This document shows positions 37,534-46,221 of a stretch of 64,000 bases of DNA, in pieces (the first letter of the stretch is position 1; each line of letters starts with the position of its first letter). The stretch covers positions 1,978,501-2,042,500 of the forward strand of contig NZ_JAPEMT010000001.1 of assembly GCF_026342435.1 (NCBI RefSeq), written 5' to 3'. Source of the DNA: Streptomyces sp. NBC_00237 (GTDB taxonomy: Bacteria > Actinomycetota > Actinomycetes > Streptomycetales > Streptomycetaceae). Under the pieces are notes generated by a model, which was not told the origin of the DNA, ran no database searches, and saw nothing but the letters and a program-made list of their open reading frames with translations. The translations under genes were made by a program, and so were the position numbers.

Positions 37534-38082
37534 ATGTTTTGGAAGAGAGAAAAATCCGCCTGGAGAGTGGTGGCCATCGGTGGTGCAGCCGTTCTGGCGT
37601 CCGTTGTGTTGGCCGGATGCAAGGATGGAAAATTCAACCTGAGTTCCCAGTCGGCCGATTCTGTATCTCACGCTGAGAGGGGAGTTCCGCAGTCGCATTC
37701 CGGGGACGGCACCCCAGGAATACAACTCGTGGACGACGCGAGGAATGTGGACGGGGGGCGGCCAGTGAGGGTCAGTGTGTTGGCCAACGACACCTTCACT
37801 CTCCGCGGTTCCGCCAGCAAGCCCGTCCTCGGCACTCTGGGCAAAAGCGACTACGTTCTGACGCTTAACAGCGAGCCGCGTCATGGATCTGTAGTGATCA
37901 ATGGAAATTACATAACCTATACACCGTCTCCTGCCTATGTAGGTGAGGACGAATTCACCTACAAGGTGGCGATCGAGCAGATGCAGGGAGAGCCTGTTGG
38001 GAATCCTCATCTGGAGAGCACTGCCGTAGTACGCATCACTATGAACACTCCTGCAGTCGACGACAAGCCAGAGCAGCCGTAG
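37534..38082 (+). CDS. Lipoprotein with Ig/cadherin-like repeat
   Basis: 182 residues with GAAGGA seven bases before ATG. Signal peptide WRVVAIGGAAVLASVVLAGC ends in the lipobox LAGC (Cys27). The mature part has one tandem-cadherin/VCBS-like domain: VRVSVLANDTFTLRG, LNSEPRHGSVVINGNYITY and TPSPAYVGEDEFTYKVAIEQ. Such domains occur in surface adhesins. AT-rich like its neighbours, it belongs to the island; it could hold or dock the Rhs protein, which is speculation. Confidence 0.78.
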   Translation: MFWKREKSAWRVVAIGGAAVLASVVLAGCKDGKFNLSSQSADSVSHAERGVPQSHSGDGTPGIQLVDDARNVDGGRPVRVSVLANDTFTLRGSASKPVLGTLGKSDYVLTLNSEPRHGSVVINGNYITYTPSPAYVGEDEFTYKVAIEQMQGEPVGNPHLESTAVVRITMNTPAVDDKPEQP

Positions 38083-38089
38083 TCCGTCA

Positions 38090-38240
38090 TGTGCTCTCGG
38101 TGGTCGAGGCGCCGACCGGGCGGCTGTGATCACGGGCCGGGCGTCCGCGTCGATGACGACCTGCACCTTTGCCGAGAAGTCGTGGTCGCGGCTGGATGCG
38201 CCCCCATGGCGGTCGTGGTCCGGGACCAGAGTGCAGCGAG
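38090..38240 (-). pseudogene. IS5-like transposase fragment
   Basis: The complement reads HDFSAKVQVVIDADARPV, which resembles the central block of IS5/IS112-type transposases (KHRRHGVNVQVVTDPAGEVL). Only about 50 residues remain and no start or catalytic triad is left. Confidence 0.45.
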
Positions 38241-38580
38241 TACCCGCAGCAGTTCCTGAAGCAGGCGCCGTCGGATCCGCTCCGGGCGATTGATGACCTG
38301 TCAATCCCTGAGGTCGGCCGGATGCCGGTCGCAGTGGCGCCGCGGTACTGGGGCGCGCTGGGTCGGCGGGCCAACTGCCAGGTGGCGGCCAGTACGAACT
38401 CGCCGACTGGGGCCCGCCCCCGCCAGTGGTCGTCACCGATGCCGCTTACGGCACCAACGCACCGCTCCGCACCACGCCCCCCACACGGCACCTGCGCCAC
38501 GTGCCGACGATCCGCGCCGAAGCGGCGGTCCACGCCTTCGGCACTCAGCACTCAGCCCTTTGGGCCGCCCACTTGACGGC
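38225..38580 (+). pseudogene. Decayed IS701-family transposase
   Basis: One frame gives IDDLSIPEVGRMPVAVAPRY then WGALGRRANCQVAAS, close to the IS701 block DDTSFPKKGRHSVGVARQY followed by GALGKTANCQVAVS. About 30 codons later the next block appears in another frame as VVVTDAAYGTNAPLR (family: VVVADAGYGD). Truncation and a frameshift make it non-functional. It marks the right side of the accessory island. No inverted repeats or target duplication were found. Confidence 0.7.
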
Positions 38581-38663
38581 TTGAGGTCCTGGCGTTCAGT
38601 AGAGGCCGGTTGCAGGAGGCGGATGCCTCGGGCCCTTCCTCGTTCCGCACGGGAACGGGGGTT

Positions 38664-38987
38664 CTACGCCTGGCCGGTCTCGAAGTGGGTGATCTTTGCG
38701 GTGTCCGTGGCGAAGCGCCACGCCGTCCGCATGGTTCCCCAGGTGTCGTTCCGGTAGTCGACGACGAGGGCGAGGCCGTCGTCCGACTCCGACGTGACGT
38801 CCATGTGCCCGCCCGAGGAGAAGATCTCCCGCTCGGTCCAGTCCCGGACGTCGCGGCTGGTTCCGTCGTCGGACATCGTCGCGCCGGGGGCGAGCAGCGC
38901 GTCGAAGGCGGCCCGGTCGCCCGCGTTCACGGCGGTGACGAACGCCCGCACGGTGGGGTCGCTGAGCTGGTCGACGGGTACGGGCAT
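38664..38987 (-). CDS. SnoaL/NTF2-like protein
   Basis: 107 residues with GAGGAGA eight bases before ATG 38987. The fold is suggested by LSDPTVRAFVTAVNAGDRAA, FDALLAPGATMSDDGTSRDV and the final strands LALVVDYRNDTW and TAWRFATDTAKITHFETGQA. Small cone-shaped NTF2-like proteins include enzymes and ligand binders; nothing here fixes the role. It is 97 bp from the SDR upstream on the same strand and may be co-transcribed. Confidence 0.75.
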   Translation of the reverse strand: MPVPVDQLSDPTVRAFVTAVNAGDRAAFDALLAPGATMSDDGTSRDVRDWTEREIFSSGGHMDVTSESDDGLALVVDYRNDTWGTMRTAWRFATDTAKITHFETGQA

Positions 38988-39084
38988 GGCACGGTCTCCT
39001 CGCTGCGGTCCGGGCGGAATCCCGGGTCTTCCACCCTGCACCGGCCGTGCCCCGCCCGCATGTGGAGCGGGAGGGAGGGGGGGG

Positions 39085-39843
39085 CTAGCCCCGGCCCACG
39101 TACGGCATGTTCGTGGCCATGACCGTCGCGAACTGGACGTTTGCGGCGAGGGGGAGGTCGGCCATGTGGCGGACCGTGCGGGCCACGTCGGCGACGTCCA
39201 TGACCGGTTCCACGGCCAGTTCGCCGTTGGCCTGGAGGATGCCCGTCTGCATGCGGGCGGTCATGTCGGTGGCCGCGTTGCCGATGTCGATCTGGCTCAC
39301 CGCGATGCCGTACGGACGGCCGTCCAGGGCGAGGGACTTGGTCAGGCCCGTCATCGCGTGCTTGGTGGTCGTGTACGCGACCGAGTGCGGGCGAGGGGCG
39401 TGGGCGGAGATCGAGCCGTTGTTGATGATGCGGCCGCCCTGCGGGGACTGGGACTTCATCCGGCGGTAGGCGGCCTGGGCGCAGAGGAAGGCGCCCGTGA
39501 CGTTCACGTTGAGGACCGACTGCCAGTCGGAGAGGGAGAGTTCCTCGGTGGGGGTGTTGCCGGGGCCGAAGGTTCCCGCGTTGTTGAAGAGCAGGTCCAG
39601 GCGGCCGTAGTGGTCCTGGACCGTGGCGAAGAGGGCCGTGACGGAGGTGGGGTCCGAGACGTCCGTGGGGACGGGGAGGGCGTCGCCGCCCGCCGCCTGC
39701 GCCAGTTCCGCCGTTTCCGCGAGGGGGTCCGCGCGGCGGCCCGCGAGGGCGACCGCCCAGCCGGAAGCGGCCAGTTCCCGCGCCACCGCCCGGCCGATGC
39801 CCGAACCTGCTCCTGTCACCAGCGCGATCTTCTGAGTGCTCAT
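39085..39843 (-). CDS. SDR-family oxidoreductase
   Basis: 252 residues. [19 protein letters not shown] is the cofactor loop, [15 protein letters not shown] the second motif, and [20 protein letters not shown] gives the catalytic Ser, Tyr and Lys. The Arg-Arg in [11 protein letters not shown] suggests NADP. This is a classical short-chain dehydrogenase of unknown substrate. The divergent PhoD gene begins about 100 bp away. Confidence 0.88.
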   Translation of the reverse strand: MSTQKIALVTGAGSGIGRAVARELAASGWAVALAGRRADPLAETAELAQAAGGDALPVPTDVSDPTSVTALFATVQDHYGRLDLLFNNAGTFGPGNTPTEELSLSDWQSVLNVNVTGAFLCAQAAYRRMKSQSPQGGRIINNGSISAHAPRPHSVAYTTTKHAMTGLTKSLALDGRPYGIAVSQIDIGNAATDMTARMQTGILQANGELAVEPVMDVADVARTVRHMADLPLAANVQFATVMATNMPYVGRG

Positions 39844-39941
39844 GGGCAGGGAGGGTAGTCACCCGCGCCCCACAGGAACTCATCTGTCCGTCATGTGGTG
39901 GACGTGTACGCGACAAGAGGGGGCTGCGCTGGGGCGTTGAA

Positions 39942-41642
39942 GTGACTCTCATGACGATTCGTGAGAGTGCGCATGCGCCTGAACTCCGTTCCGCCGCCCG
40001 TCAGTTGATGAGCGGGCGGCGGCGCTTCCTGACCGTCGCCGGTGCCGCCGCGACCCTGGCCTTCGCCACCAACCTGCCGGGACAGGCGCAGGCCGCCCCC
40101 GCCGGGGACTTCGACGCCCGCAGGATCGGCGAGGACCCCTTCACGCTGGGCGTGGCCTCCGGCGACCCTTCCCCAAGCTCTCAACTCCGTTCGAGCAGGG
40201 CAGACCCCACTGCCGGGTCCGTGCTGTTGTGGACGCGGCTGGCTCCCAGACCGTACGAGAGCGACAGCGGTCTGCCGAAGCAGCGGGTGCGGGTGGAGTG
40301 GGAGGTCGCGGGCGACGAGCGGTTCCGGAGGGTGGTGCGGCGGGGGAGCGTCGTCGCCCACCCGGAGTTCCACCACAGCGTGCACGTCGAGGTGGACGGG
40401 CTGGGGGAGGGGCGGGTCTTCTACTACCGGTTCCGGGCGGGGAAGTGGATCAGCCCGGTGGGGCGCACCAGGACCGCGCCCGGCCGTGGGGCGCGGGTGG
40501 CGGCACTGCGGATGGGGGTCGTGTCCTGCCAGGCGTACCACGACGGGTACTTCACGGCGTACCGGCATCTGGCGGGGGAGGACGTCGACGTCGTCCTCCA
40601 CCTCGGGGACTACCTGTACGAGTACGCGGTGAACGCGGTCGGCGGCGAGCGGAAGTACACCGACCGGCGGCTGCCCGCGCACTTCAACCGGGAGACGGTC
40701 ACGCTGGAGGACTACCGGCTGCGGTACGCCCTCTACAAGAGCGACGCGGACCTGCGGGCCGCGCACGCGGCGCACCCGTTCGTGGTGACGTGGGACGACC
40801 ACGAGACGGAGAACAACTACGCGGGCGGGACGCCGGAGAACGACGTTCCGCCGGAGGAGTTCCTGCTGCGGCGGGCGGCCGCGTACCGCGCGTACTGGGA
40901 GAACCAGCCGCTGCGCGCCCCGCAGCGGCCCACCGGACCCGACATGCGGCTCTACCGGCGGCTGCGGTTCGGGCGGCTCGCGCAGTTCGACATCCTCGAC
41001 ACGCGTCAGTACCGGTCCGACCAGGCGTACGGCGACGGGTGGCAGAGCCCCGGGCCGGAGTCCGAGGACCCGAAGCGGACCATGACCGGGGCCGCGCAGG
41101 AGCGGTGGCTGATCGACGGGTGGCGGAACCCGGGCGGGCCGAAGCCGGTGTGGAACGTGGTTCCGCAGCAGGTCACCTTCGCCGAGAGGAGGAACCGGGC
41201 CACACCAGATTTCAAGCTGAGCATGGACTCGTGGGACGGGTATCCGGCGTCCCGGGAGCGGGTGCTCGCCGGGGCGGAGTCGGCGGGGGTGCGGAATCTG
41301 CTGGTCCTGACCGGGGACGTGCACGTGTCGTACGGGCTCGACATCAAGAAGGACTTCCGCGACCCGGCGTCGAGGACCCTCGGCACCGAGATCGTCACCA
41401 CGTCCATAGCGAGCGGCAAGGACGGCACCGACAGGCCCGCCGACTGGGAGCGCATGACCGGCGCGAACCCGCACATGAAGCACTACAACGGGCGGCGCGG
41501 GTACGCCCTCGTCAGCCTGACGGAGCAGGAGGCGCGGGCCGACTTCCGGACGGTGGCGGCGGTGACGACGCCCGGGGCGCCGGTGACGACGGTGGCGTCG
41601 CTGGTGACGGAGGCGGGGAACCCGGGGCTCAAGCCCGTATAG
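39942..41642 (+). CDS. phoD: Alkaline phosphatase PhoD (Tat-exported)
   Basis: 566 residues. A twin-arginine signal (SGRRRFLTVAGAAATLAFA, about 24-42) leads to the PhoD N-terminal domain and a metallophosphatase domain: VVLHLGDYLYEYAVNAVGG, VVTWDDHETENNYAGG, FDILDTRQYRSDQ and LVLTGDVHVSYGLDIKK supply iron/calcium ligands. It would hydrolyse phosphate esters outside the cell; in Streptomyces phoD is usually PhoP-controlled, though I see no clear PHO box. Odd: residues about 77-92 (SPSSQLRSSRADPTAG) interrupt the conserved GVASGDP/VLLWTRLAP junction and are encoded by a dispersed intergenic repeat. ATG 39951 is an alternative start. Confidence 0.92.
   Translation: MTLMTIRESAHAPELRSAARQLMSGRRRFLTVAGAAATLAFATNLPGQAQAAPAGDFDARRIGEDPFTLGVASGDPSPSSQLRSSRADPTAGSVLLWTRLAPRPYESDSGLPKQRVRVEWEVAGDERFRRVVRRGSVVAHPEFHHSVHVEVDGLGEGRVFYYRFRAGKWISPVGRTRTAPGRGARVAALRMGVVSCQAYHDGYFTAYRHLAGEDVDVVLHLGDYLYEYAVNAVGGERKYTDRRLPAHFNRETVTLEDYRLRYALYKSDADLRAAHAAHPFVVTWDDHETENNYAGGTPENDVPPEEFLLRRAAAYRAYWENQPLRAPQRPTGPDMRLYRRLRFGRLAQFDILDTRQYRSDQAYGDGWQSPGPESEDPKRTMTGAAQERWLIDGWRNPGGPKPVWNVVPQQVTFAERRNRATPDFKLSMDSWDGYPASRERVLAGAESAGVRNLLVLTGDVHVSYGLDIKKDFRDPASRTLGTEIVTTSIASGKDGTDRPADWERMTGANPHMKHYNGRRGYALVSLTEQEARADFRTVAAVTTPGAPVTTVASLVTEAGNPGLKPV
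40171..40208. repeat. Dispersed repeat inserted in frame within phoD
   Basis: Thirty-eight bases beginning CCCCAAGCTCTC match the complement of the intergenic element at 16929-16966 at 32 of 38 positions. The insertion keeps the phoD frame open. Confidence 0.8.
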
Positions 41643-41664
41643 GGCTCGCTCGGGGAGGGCCCGC

Positions 41665-42669
41665 TCAGGGCTCGTCCGGGTAGCGGACGCCGATCCGGTC
41701 GCGTACGGCGTCGAGCGTCCGCATCACCGCCAGACTGCCGTCGAGCGGGACGAGCGGTGACTCCTTCTCGCCCGCGCGCAGGCAGCGCATCACCTCCGCC
41801 GCCTCGTGGCGCAGGCTGTCGTGCGGGGCGTCCGGGGCGGCGACGACCTCTTGGGGGGCGTGGCCGTTGCGGTGGAGGGTGAAGCGCTCCGGATAGAAGA
41901 AGCCGTACGGGACGTCGATGCGGCCCTTCGTGCCGGTGACGGACGCGGTGACCGGGGTTCCGGCCGTCACCGAGCAGGTCAGGGTGGCGAGCGCGCCCCG
42001 GTCGGGCCAGCCCAGGAGCATGCCGGTGTTCAGGTCGACGCCCTCCTGGGAGAGCAGGGCGGTGGCCTGTACGATGCCGGGCTCGCCCAGCAGGAGATGG
42101 GCGAAGGACACCGGGTAGACGCCCAGGTCGAGGAGCGCGCCGCCGCCCTGGGCCGGGTCGCGCAGACGGTGGGCGGCGGCGAAGGGGCCCTGGAGGCCGA
42201 AGTCCGCGTGGATCGTGCGGACCTCGCCGATCGCGCCGTCGTGGACGAGGGCGGCCAGCCGCCGGATCAGCGGGTTGCAGTACATCCACATCGCTTCCAT
42301 GAGGAAGCTGTCGTGGGTGCGGGCGAGGGCGATCAGCTCGGCCGCTTCGGCGGCGTTGAGAGTGAAGGACTTCTCGCAGAGGACCGCCCGGCCCGCCTGG
42401 AGACACAGTCCGGCCGCGGCGCGGTGGGCGGAGTGGGGAGCGGCCACGTAGACGACGTCGAGGGAGTCGTCGGCGGCCATGTCCGCCCAACTGCCGTACG
42501 CCTGCGGGATGTCGAAGCGGTCGGCGAAGAGTTTCGCGCGGTCGGTGCTGCGGGAGGCGACCGCGGCCACCTCCGCGTCCGGCATCTTCTTCAGTTCGGC
42601 GGTGAACGCCGAAGCGATGCCGCCGGTGGCGAGGATTCCCCAGCGTAGGGGTGCGTCCGTCGTGGCCAT
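41665..42669 (-). CDS. Gfo/Idh/MocA-family oxidoreductase
   Basis: 334 residues. The Rossmann start is LRWGILATGGIASAFTAEL; VVYVAAPHSAHRAAAGLCLQ follows and AVLCEKSFTLNAAEAAEL holds the catalytic lysine (usual EKP replaced by EKS). The C-terminal domain contains GGGALLDLGVYPVSFAHLLL. Members oxidise sugars or dihydrodiols with NAD(P). The gene stands alone, divergent from the Bcr/CflA transporter about 110 bp away. Confidence 0.88.
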   Translation of the reverse strand: MATTDAPLRWGILATGGIASAFTAELKKMPDAEVAAVASRSTDRAKLFADRFDIPQAYGSWADMAADDSLDVVYVAAPHSAHRAAAGLCLQAGRAVLCEKSFTLNAAEAAELIALARTHDSFLMEAMWMYCNPLIRRLAALVHDGAIGEVRTIHADFGLQGPFAAAHRLRDPAQGGGALLDLGVYPVSFAHLLLGEPGIVQATALLSQEGVDLNTGMLLGWPDRGALATLTCSVTAGTPVTASVTGTKGRIDVPYGFFYPERFTLHRNGHAPQEVVAAPDAPHDSLRHEAAEVMRCLRAGEKESPLVPLDGSLAVMRTLDAVRDRIGVRYPDEP

Positions 42670-42778
42670 GCGTTCCGCCCCTCTTTCGTCGCGGCTTCCC
42701 ACCTGCGACGAGAGCTTGTTCCGAGCACTCCGGACGAGCTGAGAGCATAGGTCGGTATTCAACGAAATGGGAGAGACG

Positions 42779-44191
42779 ATGCCGGACAGCGGCTCCAAGG
42801 CGGCGGAAGCAACGGGACAGGAACACATACCCTCGGCGGGCGCTGAGGTCACGGCGGCGGTCGAGTCGGCCACTGCCGCGACGGCGGGGGCTGTTGGTCC
42901 TGCCGGTGTTTCCGCGCCTGCCGGTGTTTCCGTGCCCGCCGTTTCCGCGTCCGCCGCTCCCGTCGCTGAGGCTGCTTCCGCCGGTGTGCGGCGGACGAGT
43001 CTGCTGGTCACCCTCGTCCTCGGCGGGCTCACCGCGCTGCCGCCGCTGTCCATGGACATGTACCTCCCGGCCCTGCCGGAGGTCACCGACGCACTGAAGT
43101 CGCCCGCCGCGACCGTGCAACTCACCCTCACCGCGTGCCTCGCGGGCATGGCGCTCGGGCAGCTCGTCGTCGGACCGCTCAGCGACAAGCTGGGGCGGCG
43201 GCGTCCGCTGCTCGTCGGCATGATCATCTACATCCTCGCCACCGCCATGTGCGCGATCGCGCCGAACGTGGAACTGCTCATCGCCTTCCGGCTGCTCCAG
43301 GGGCTCGCCGGCGCGGCGGGCATCGTCATCGCGCGGGCGGTGGTGCGGGACCTGTACGACGGCGTCGAGATGGCGAAGTTCTTCGCGACGCTGATGCTGA
43401 TCTCCGGAGTCGCTCCGGTGATCGCGCCCGTGATCGGCGGGCAGGTGCTGCGGATCACTGACTGGCGGGGCGTCTTCTACGTGCTGACCGTGGTCGGCGT
43501 GCTGCTGACGCTCGTCGTGTGGAAGTGGCTGCACGAGACGCTGCCGCAGGAGCGCAGGCAGACCGGTGGGGTGGGTGCGGCGCTGCGGACCATGAAGGGG
43601 CTGCTGGCGGACCGGGTCTTCACCGGGTACATGCTGACGGGCGGGCTCGCTTTCGCGGTGCTGTTCGCCTACATCTCCGCTTCTCCCTTTGTGGTGCAGG
43701 AGATCTACGGGGCTTCGCCGCAGACGTTCAGCCTGCTGTTCGGCGTCAACTCGGTGGGGCTGACCATCGTGGGGCAGATCAACGGGAAGCTCCTGGTGGG
43801 GCGGGTCCGGCTCGACAAGGTGCTCGGGATCGGGCTGGCGGTCATGACGCTCGCGTCCGTGGCGCTGCTGCTGATGACGTCGGGCGTGTTCGGGAAGGTC
43901 GGGCTGTGGCCGGTCGCGGCCGGGCTCTTCGTACTGATGTCGGCGATGGGGCTCATCATGCCGAGTACGAACACGCAGGCGCTGATGCGGACGCCGCACG
44001 CGGCGGGGTCGGCCTCGGCGCTGCTCGGTACGTCGTCGTTCCTGATCGGGGCGGTGGCTTCGCCGCTGGTGGGGATCGCGGGGGAGGCCACGGCGGTGCC
44101 GATGGCGGTCGTGCAGCTGGCGTGCTCGCTGTTGGCGGTGGGGCTCTTCCTCGGCCTGTGCAGGCCGTGGCGGCGGGGCTCGGAGGTGTAA
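42779..44191 (+). CDS. MFS transporter, Bcr/CflA family
   Basis: 470 residues from ATG 42779, with GGGAGA five bases upstream; ATG 42767 is in frame but lacks a ribosome site. An Ala/Val/Pro-rich N-terminus with repeated PAGVSAP units (to about 70) precedes 12 hydrophobic segments. MDMYLPALPEVTDAL, GQLVVGPLSDKLGRRRPLL and LLQGLAGAAGIVIARAVVRD are family signatures. It exports drugs such as bicyclomycin, or metabolites. Confidence 0.9.
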   Translation: MPDSGSKAAEATGQEHIPSAGAEVTAAVESATAATAGAVGPAGVSAPAGVSVPAVSASAAPVAEAASAGVRRTSLLVTLVLGGLTALPPLSMDMYLPALPEVTDALKSPAATVQLTLTACLAGMALGQLVVGPLSDKLGRRRPLLVGMIIYILATAMCAIAPNVELLIAFRLLQGLAGAAGIVIARAVVRDLYDGVEMAKFFATLMLISGVAPVIAPVIGGQVLRITDWRGVFYVLTVVGVLLTLVVWKWLHETLPQERRQTGGVGAALRTMKGLLADRVFTGYMLTGGLAFAVLFAYISASPFVVQEIYGASPQTFSLLFGVNSVGLTIVGQINGKLLVGRVRLDKVLGIGLAVMTLASVALLLMTSGVFGKVGLWPVAAGLFVLMSAMGLIMPSTNTQALMRTPHAAGSASALLGTSSFLIGAVASPLVGIAGEATAVPMAVVQLACSLLAVGLFLGLCRPWRRGSEV

Positions 44192-44214
44192 CCCCGTTTG
44201 GTACGGGGTGGGGT

Positions 44215-44240
44215 GGGGCGGCACCCCGGGGTGCCGCCCC
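44215..44240. terminator. 26-bp perfect palindrome, likely bidirectional terminator
   Basis: GGGGCGGCACCCC followed immediately by its complement, 23 bases after the transporter stop and 45 bases before the convergent gene's stop. Confidence 0.7.
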
Positions 44241-44284
44241 GCCCCCGGACCCCGTGCCTCACATGCCGACGAGGCTGAAGCGCC

Positions 44285-44668
44285 TCACCCCCCGGAAGGG
44301 TCCGAGCGCAGCCTCCGGAGGAGTTCGACGGCCTCGGCGCTCGACGGGTCGAAGGGGTAGATCCCCTCCTGTTTGTGCGGGACCGACGGCCCCCACACCC
44401 TCGCCGCATGGCAGTCGTACGAGAACGCGATCTCGAAGAGCAGCCCCTTGGGGCCGTGGGCGCGCAACCCCCACCCGGGGAGGAACGTCTGGCCCGGCTG
44501 GCTGCCCGGCAGGGCCTTGATCAGGGCGAAGGCTTCCTGGGCCTCGGCGGCCTCCCAGAGGGCCGTCTCCTCGCCCGCCATCGTCTTCGGCAGCGGATCG
44601 TTCGCGTCCGGGGTGATCCGGACGATCTCGACCAGCTCGGTCTGCTCGTGTGCGCTCGGCAGCAACAT
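44285..44668 (-). CDS. Hypothetical protein, 127 residues
   Basis: Not recognised. Soluble, with ETALWEAAEAQEAFALIKAL, FLPGWGLRAHGPKGLLFEIA and FDPSSAEAVELLRRLRSD. No signal peptide or membrane segment. It is transcribed in line with the propeller-like protein upstream (82-bp gap) and convergent with the transporter. GC and codon use match neighbours, so it is probably a real chromosomal gene. Confidence 0.65.
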   Translation of the reverse strand: MLLPSAHEQTELVEIVRITPDANDPLPKTMAGEETALWEAAEAQEAFALIKALPGSQPGQTFLPGWGLRAHGPKGLLFEIAFSYDCHAARVWGPSVPHKQEGIYPFDPSSAEAVELLRRLRSDPSGG

Positions 44669-44749
44669 CCGCTCAGAGTGGAGGAGTTGAGGGCTGAGCG
44701 CCAGGGTTTGGGCGGGGAGGCCGCTCGTACGGGTTCAACCAGTACGGGT

Positions 44750-46099
44750 TCAGCGGTGGAGGTAGCCGATCAACTGGGGGCGGTCCTGGCGGTCCGTGGT
44801 GCGGAACAGGCCGATGTTGGCCACCTCCGCCTCCGGGAGGACCGCGGTGTCCGGGAGGGCGGCGGGGGCCGCCGTGGCGAGGGGGACCTCGACGGGGGTG
44901 CCGGAGGCGGAGGTGGTGGAGGTCGTGCCGTAGGCGATGCCCTCGTTCGTCACCGAGGTGAGGGTGACGGGTTTGACGCCCTCGCGTTCCTCGAAGCAGT
45001 GGCCCGTCGTGGCGCCCTGGGGGACGGGGGTGCGCAGGTCGAAGGCGAGGTTGCCCGCGACGAGGTAGTCCCCGGAGGGGGAGGTGACGGCCCGGGGGTA
45101 CGCACCGGGTTCTATGGCCGGTTTGCGGCAGGCGGCCGTCGCGAGGACCTTGCCCGTCGCCGCGTCGTGGACCGCCCAGAGGTCCGAGCCGTCCGGCTTC
45201 TTCGGCTGCCACTTCGCGAGGACGTGGCCGGAGGGGGTGAGGGAGGTGGGGACGCCCGAGGCGGGGGCCGTGCCGCGCGGGGCGAACGCCGCGCTGTGCC
45301 AGGCGCCGCGCACCCAGAACTCCGTACGGCCGCTGACCAGGAGGCCCTTCGGGGTCAGGCCGCGGACCTCCGTCTTGCTGCGGCAGTTCGCGCAGCCCTT
45401 GGGGTAGCCGAGGTCCTTCGGGGCGACGGGCGTGGCGCGGCCGGTCAGCGGGTCGACGGTGGCGGAGGTGGCCGCGCCGTCGGTGACGAGGATGTCGGGT
45501 CCGGTGGCGGAGACCACGGGGACGCCCGCCCAGGGGAGGTCGACGTGGCGCTGCATGCCGTCCTTCACGTCGTAGATGTCCAGGGAGACGACCGAGTCGC
45601 CGGTCGAGAGGGCGTCGGGGCCGCTGACCTTGCCGTACGACCACGTGATGAAGAAGCGGTGGTCGCCGTCCTGGAGGGCGAGGAGGCGGGGGAAGTGGGC
45701 GGGGTCGGAGAGGGGGCGCCAGGGCCTGCCCGACCAGGTCCTCTTCCCGGTCCTGGCGTCGTGGGCGCGCAGGACGAAGCGGTCCGTGCCGGAACGTTCC
45801 ACGTGGGCGATCAGGGCGGGCTCCTGGGAGACCGCGTACTCGGCGGAGCCGCCCGTGATCCGCCAGCCCCGCTTCGCGTCGTACGCGGTGGGGGTGGCGA
45901 GGCGGGGGAGCGTCGGCGTCGCCTCGGGACCCGGGGACGCGGAGGCCGTGCCCCCGGCCGGGCCGTCGCCCTTGCCCGCCCCGTCCTTGTTCTCGCCGTT
46001 CTCGCCGTTCTTGCCGCCGCCGCACATGGCCAGGACGAGGAGCAGGGCGAGCACCGCCCCTCCGGCCACCAGTGCGGTGCGTATGACTCGCTGCCCCAT
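44750..46099 (-). CDS. Exported propeller-like hypothetical protein
   Basis: 449 residues, GGGGGGTACGGG before ATG 46099. VIRTALVAGGAVLALLLVLA is a signal anchor ending in MCGGG; the LAMC sequence is a poor lipobox, so a membrane anchor is likelier than lipidation. A Gly/Asn/Lys-rich linker follows, then about 370 residues with repeated blades (DRFVLRAHDARTGKRTWSGR, GPDILVTDGAATSATVDPLT, HDAATGKVLATAACRKP) as in PQQ-type beta-propellers. Two CXXC-like cysteines occur (GCANC). Function unknown. Divergent from the Rsm22-like gene. Confidence 0.75.
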   Translation of the reverse strand: MGQRVIRTALVAGGAVLALLLVLAMCGGGKNGENGENKDGAGKGDGPAGGTASASPGPEATPTLPRLATPTAYDAKRGWRITGGSAEYAVSQEPALIAHVERSGTDRFVLRAHDARTGKRTWSGRPWRPLSDPAHFPRLLALQDGDHRFFITWSYGKVSGPDALSTGDSVVSLDIYDVKDGMQRHVDLPWAGVPVVSATGPDILVTDGAATSATVDPLTGRATPVAPKDLGYPKGCANCRSKTEVRGLTPKGLLVSGRTEFWVRGAWHSAAFAPRGTAPASGVPTSLTPSGHVLAKWQPKKPDGSDLWAVHDAATGKVLATAACRKPAIEPGAYPRAVTSPSGDYLVAGNLAFDLRTPVPQGATTGHCFEEREGVKPVTLTSVTNEGIAYGTTSTTSASGTPVEVPLATAAPAALPDTAVLPEAEVANIGLFRTTDRQDRPQLIGYLHR

Positions 46100-46208
46100 C
46101 CCGTACCCCCCGGCACCCGTCAGAAACGGTCAACGGTTGTCAGCGTATGCAACTGCCCCTGGATGCGCAGCAGTTCCCTCACGTCCCTCCACGCCCCTTT
46201 TTGCCCCC

Positions 46209-46221
46209 TACACTTTTCCGG
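46209..46221 (+). promoter_or_regulatory. -10 element for leaderless Rsm22-like mRNA
   Basis: TACACT at 46209-46214 lies six bases before GTG 46221 and there is no ribosome site, so transcription would begin at the start codon. Confidence 0.5.

Noticed and set aside
38087..38551. 154-codon minus-strand frame as an intact gene
   Set aside because: Only a short stretch resembles an IS5-type transposase; the rest is antisense to IS701 remnants.
41483..44224. 913-codon minus-strand frame across three genes
   Set aside because: It spans phoD, an oxidoreductase and a transporter that each have intact motifs; its own translation is Arg/Pro/His-rich shadow.
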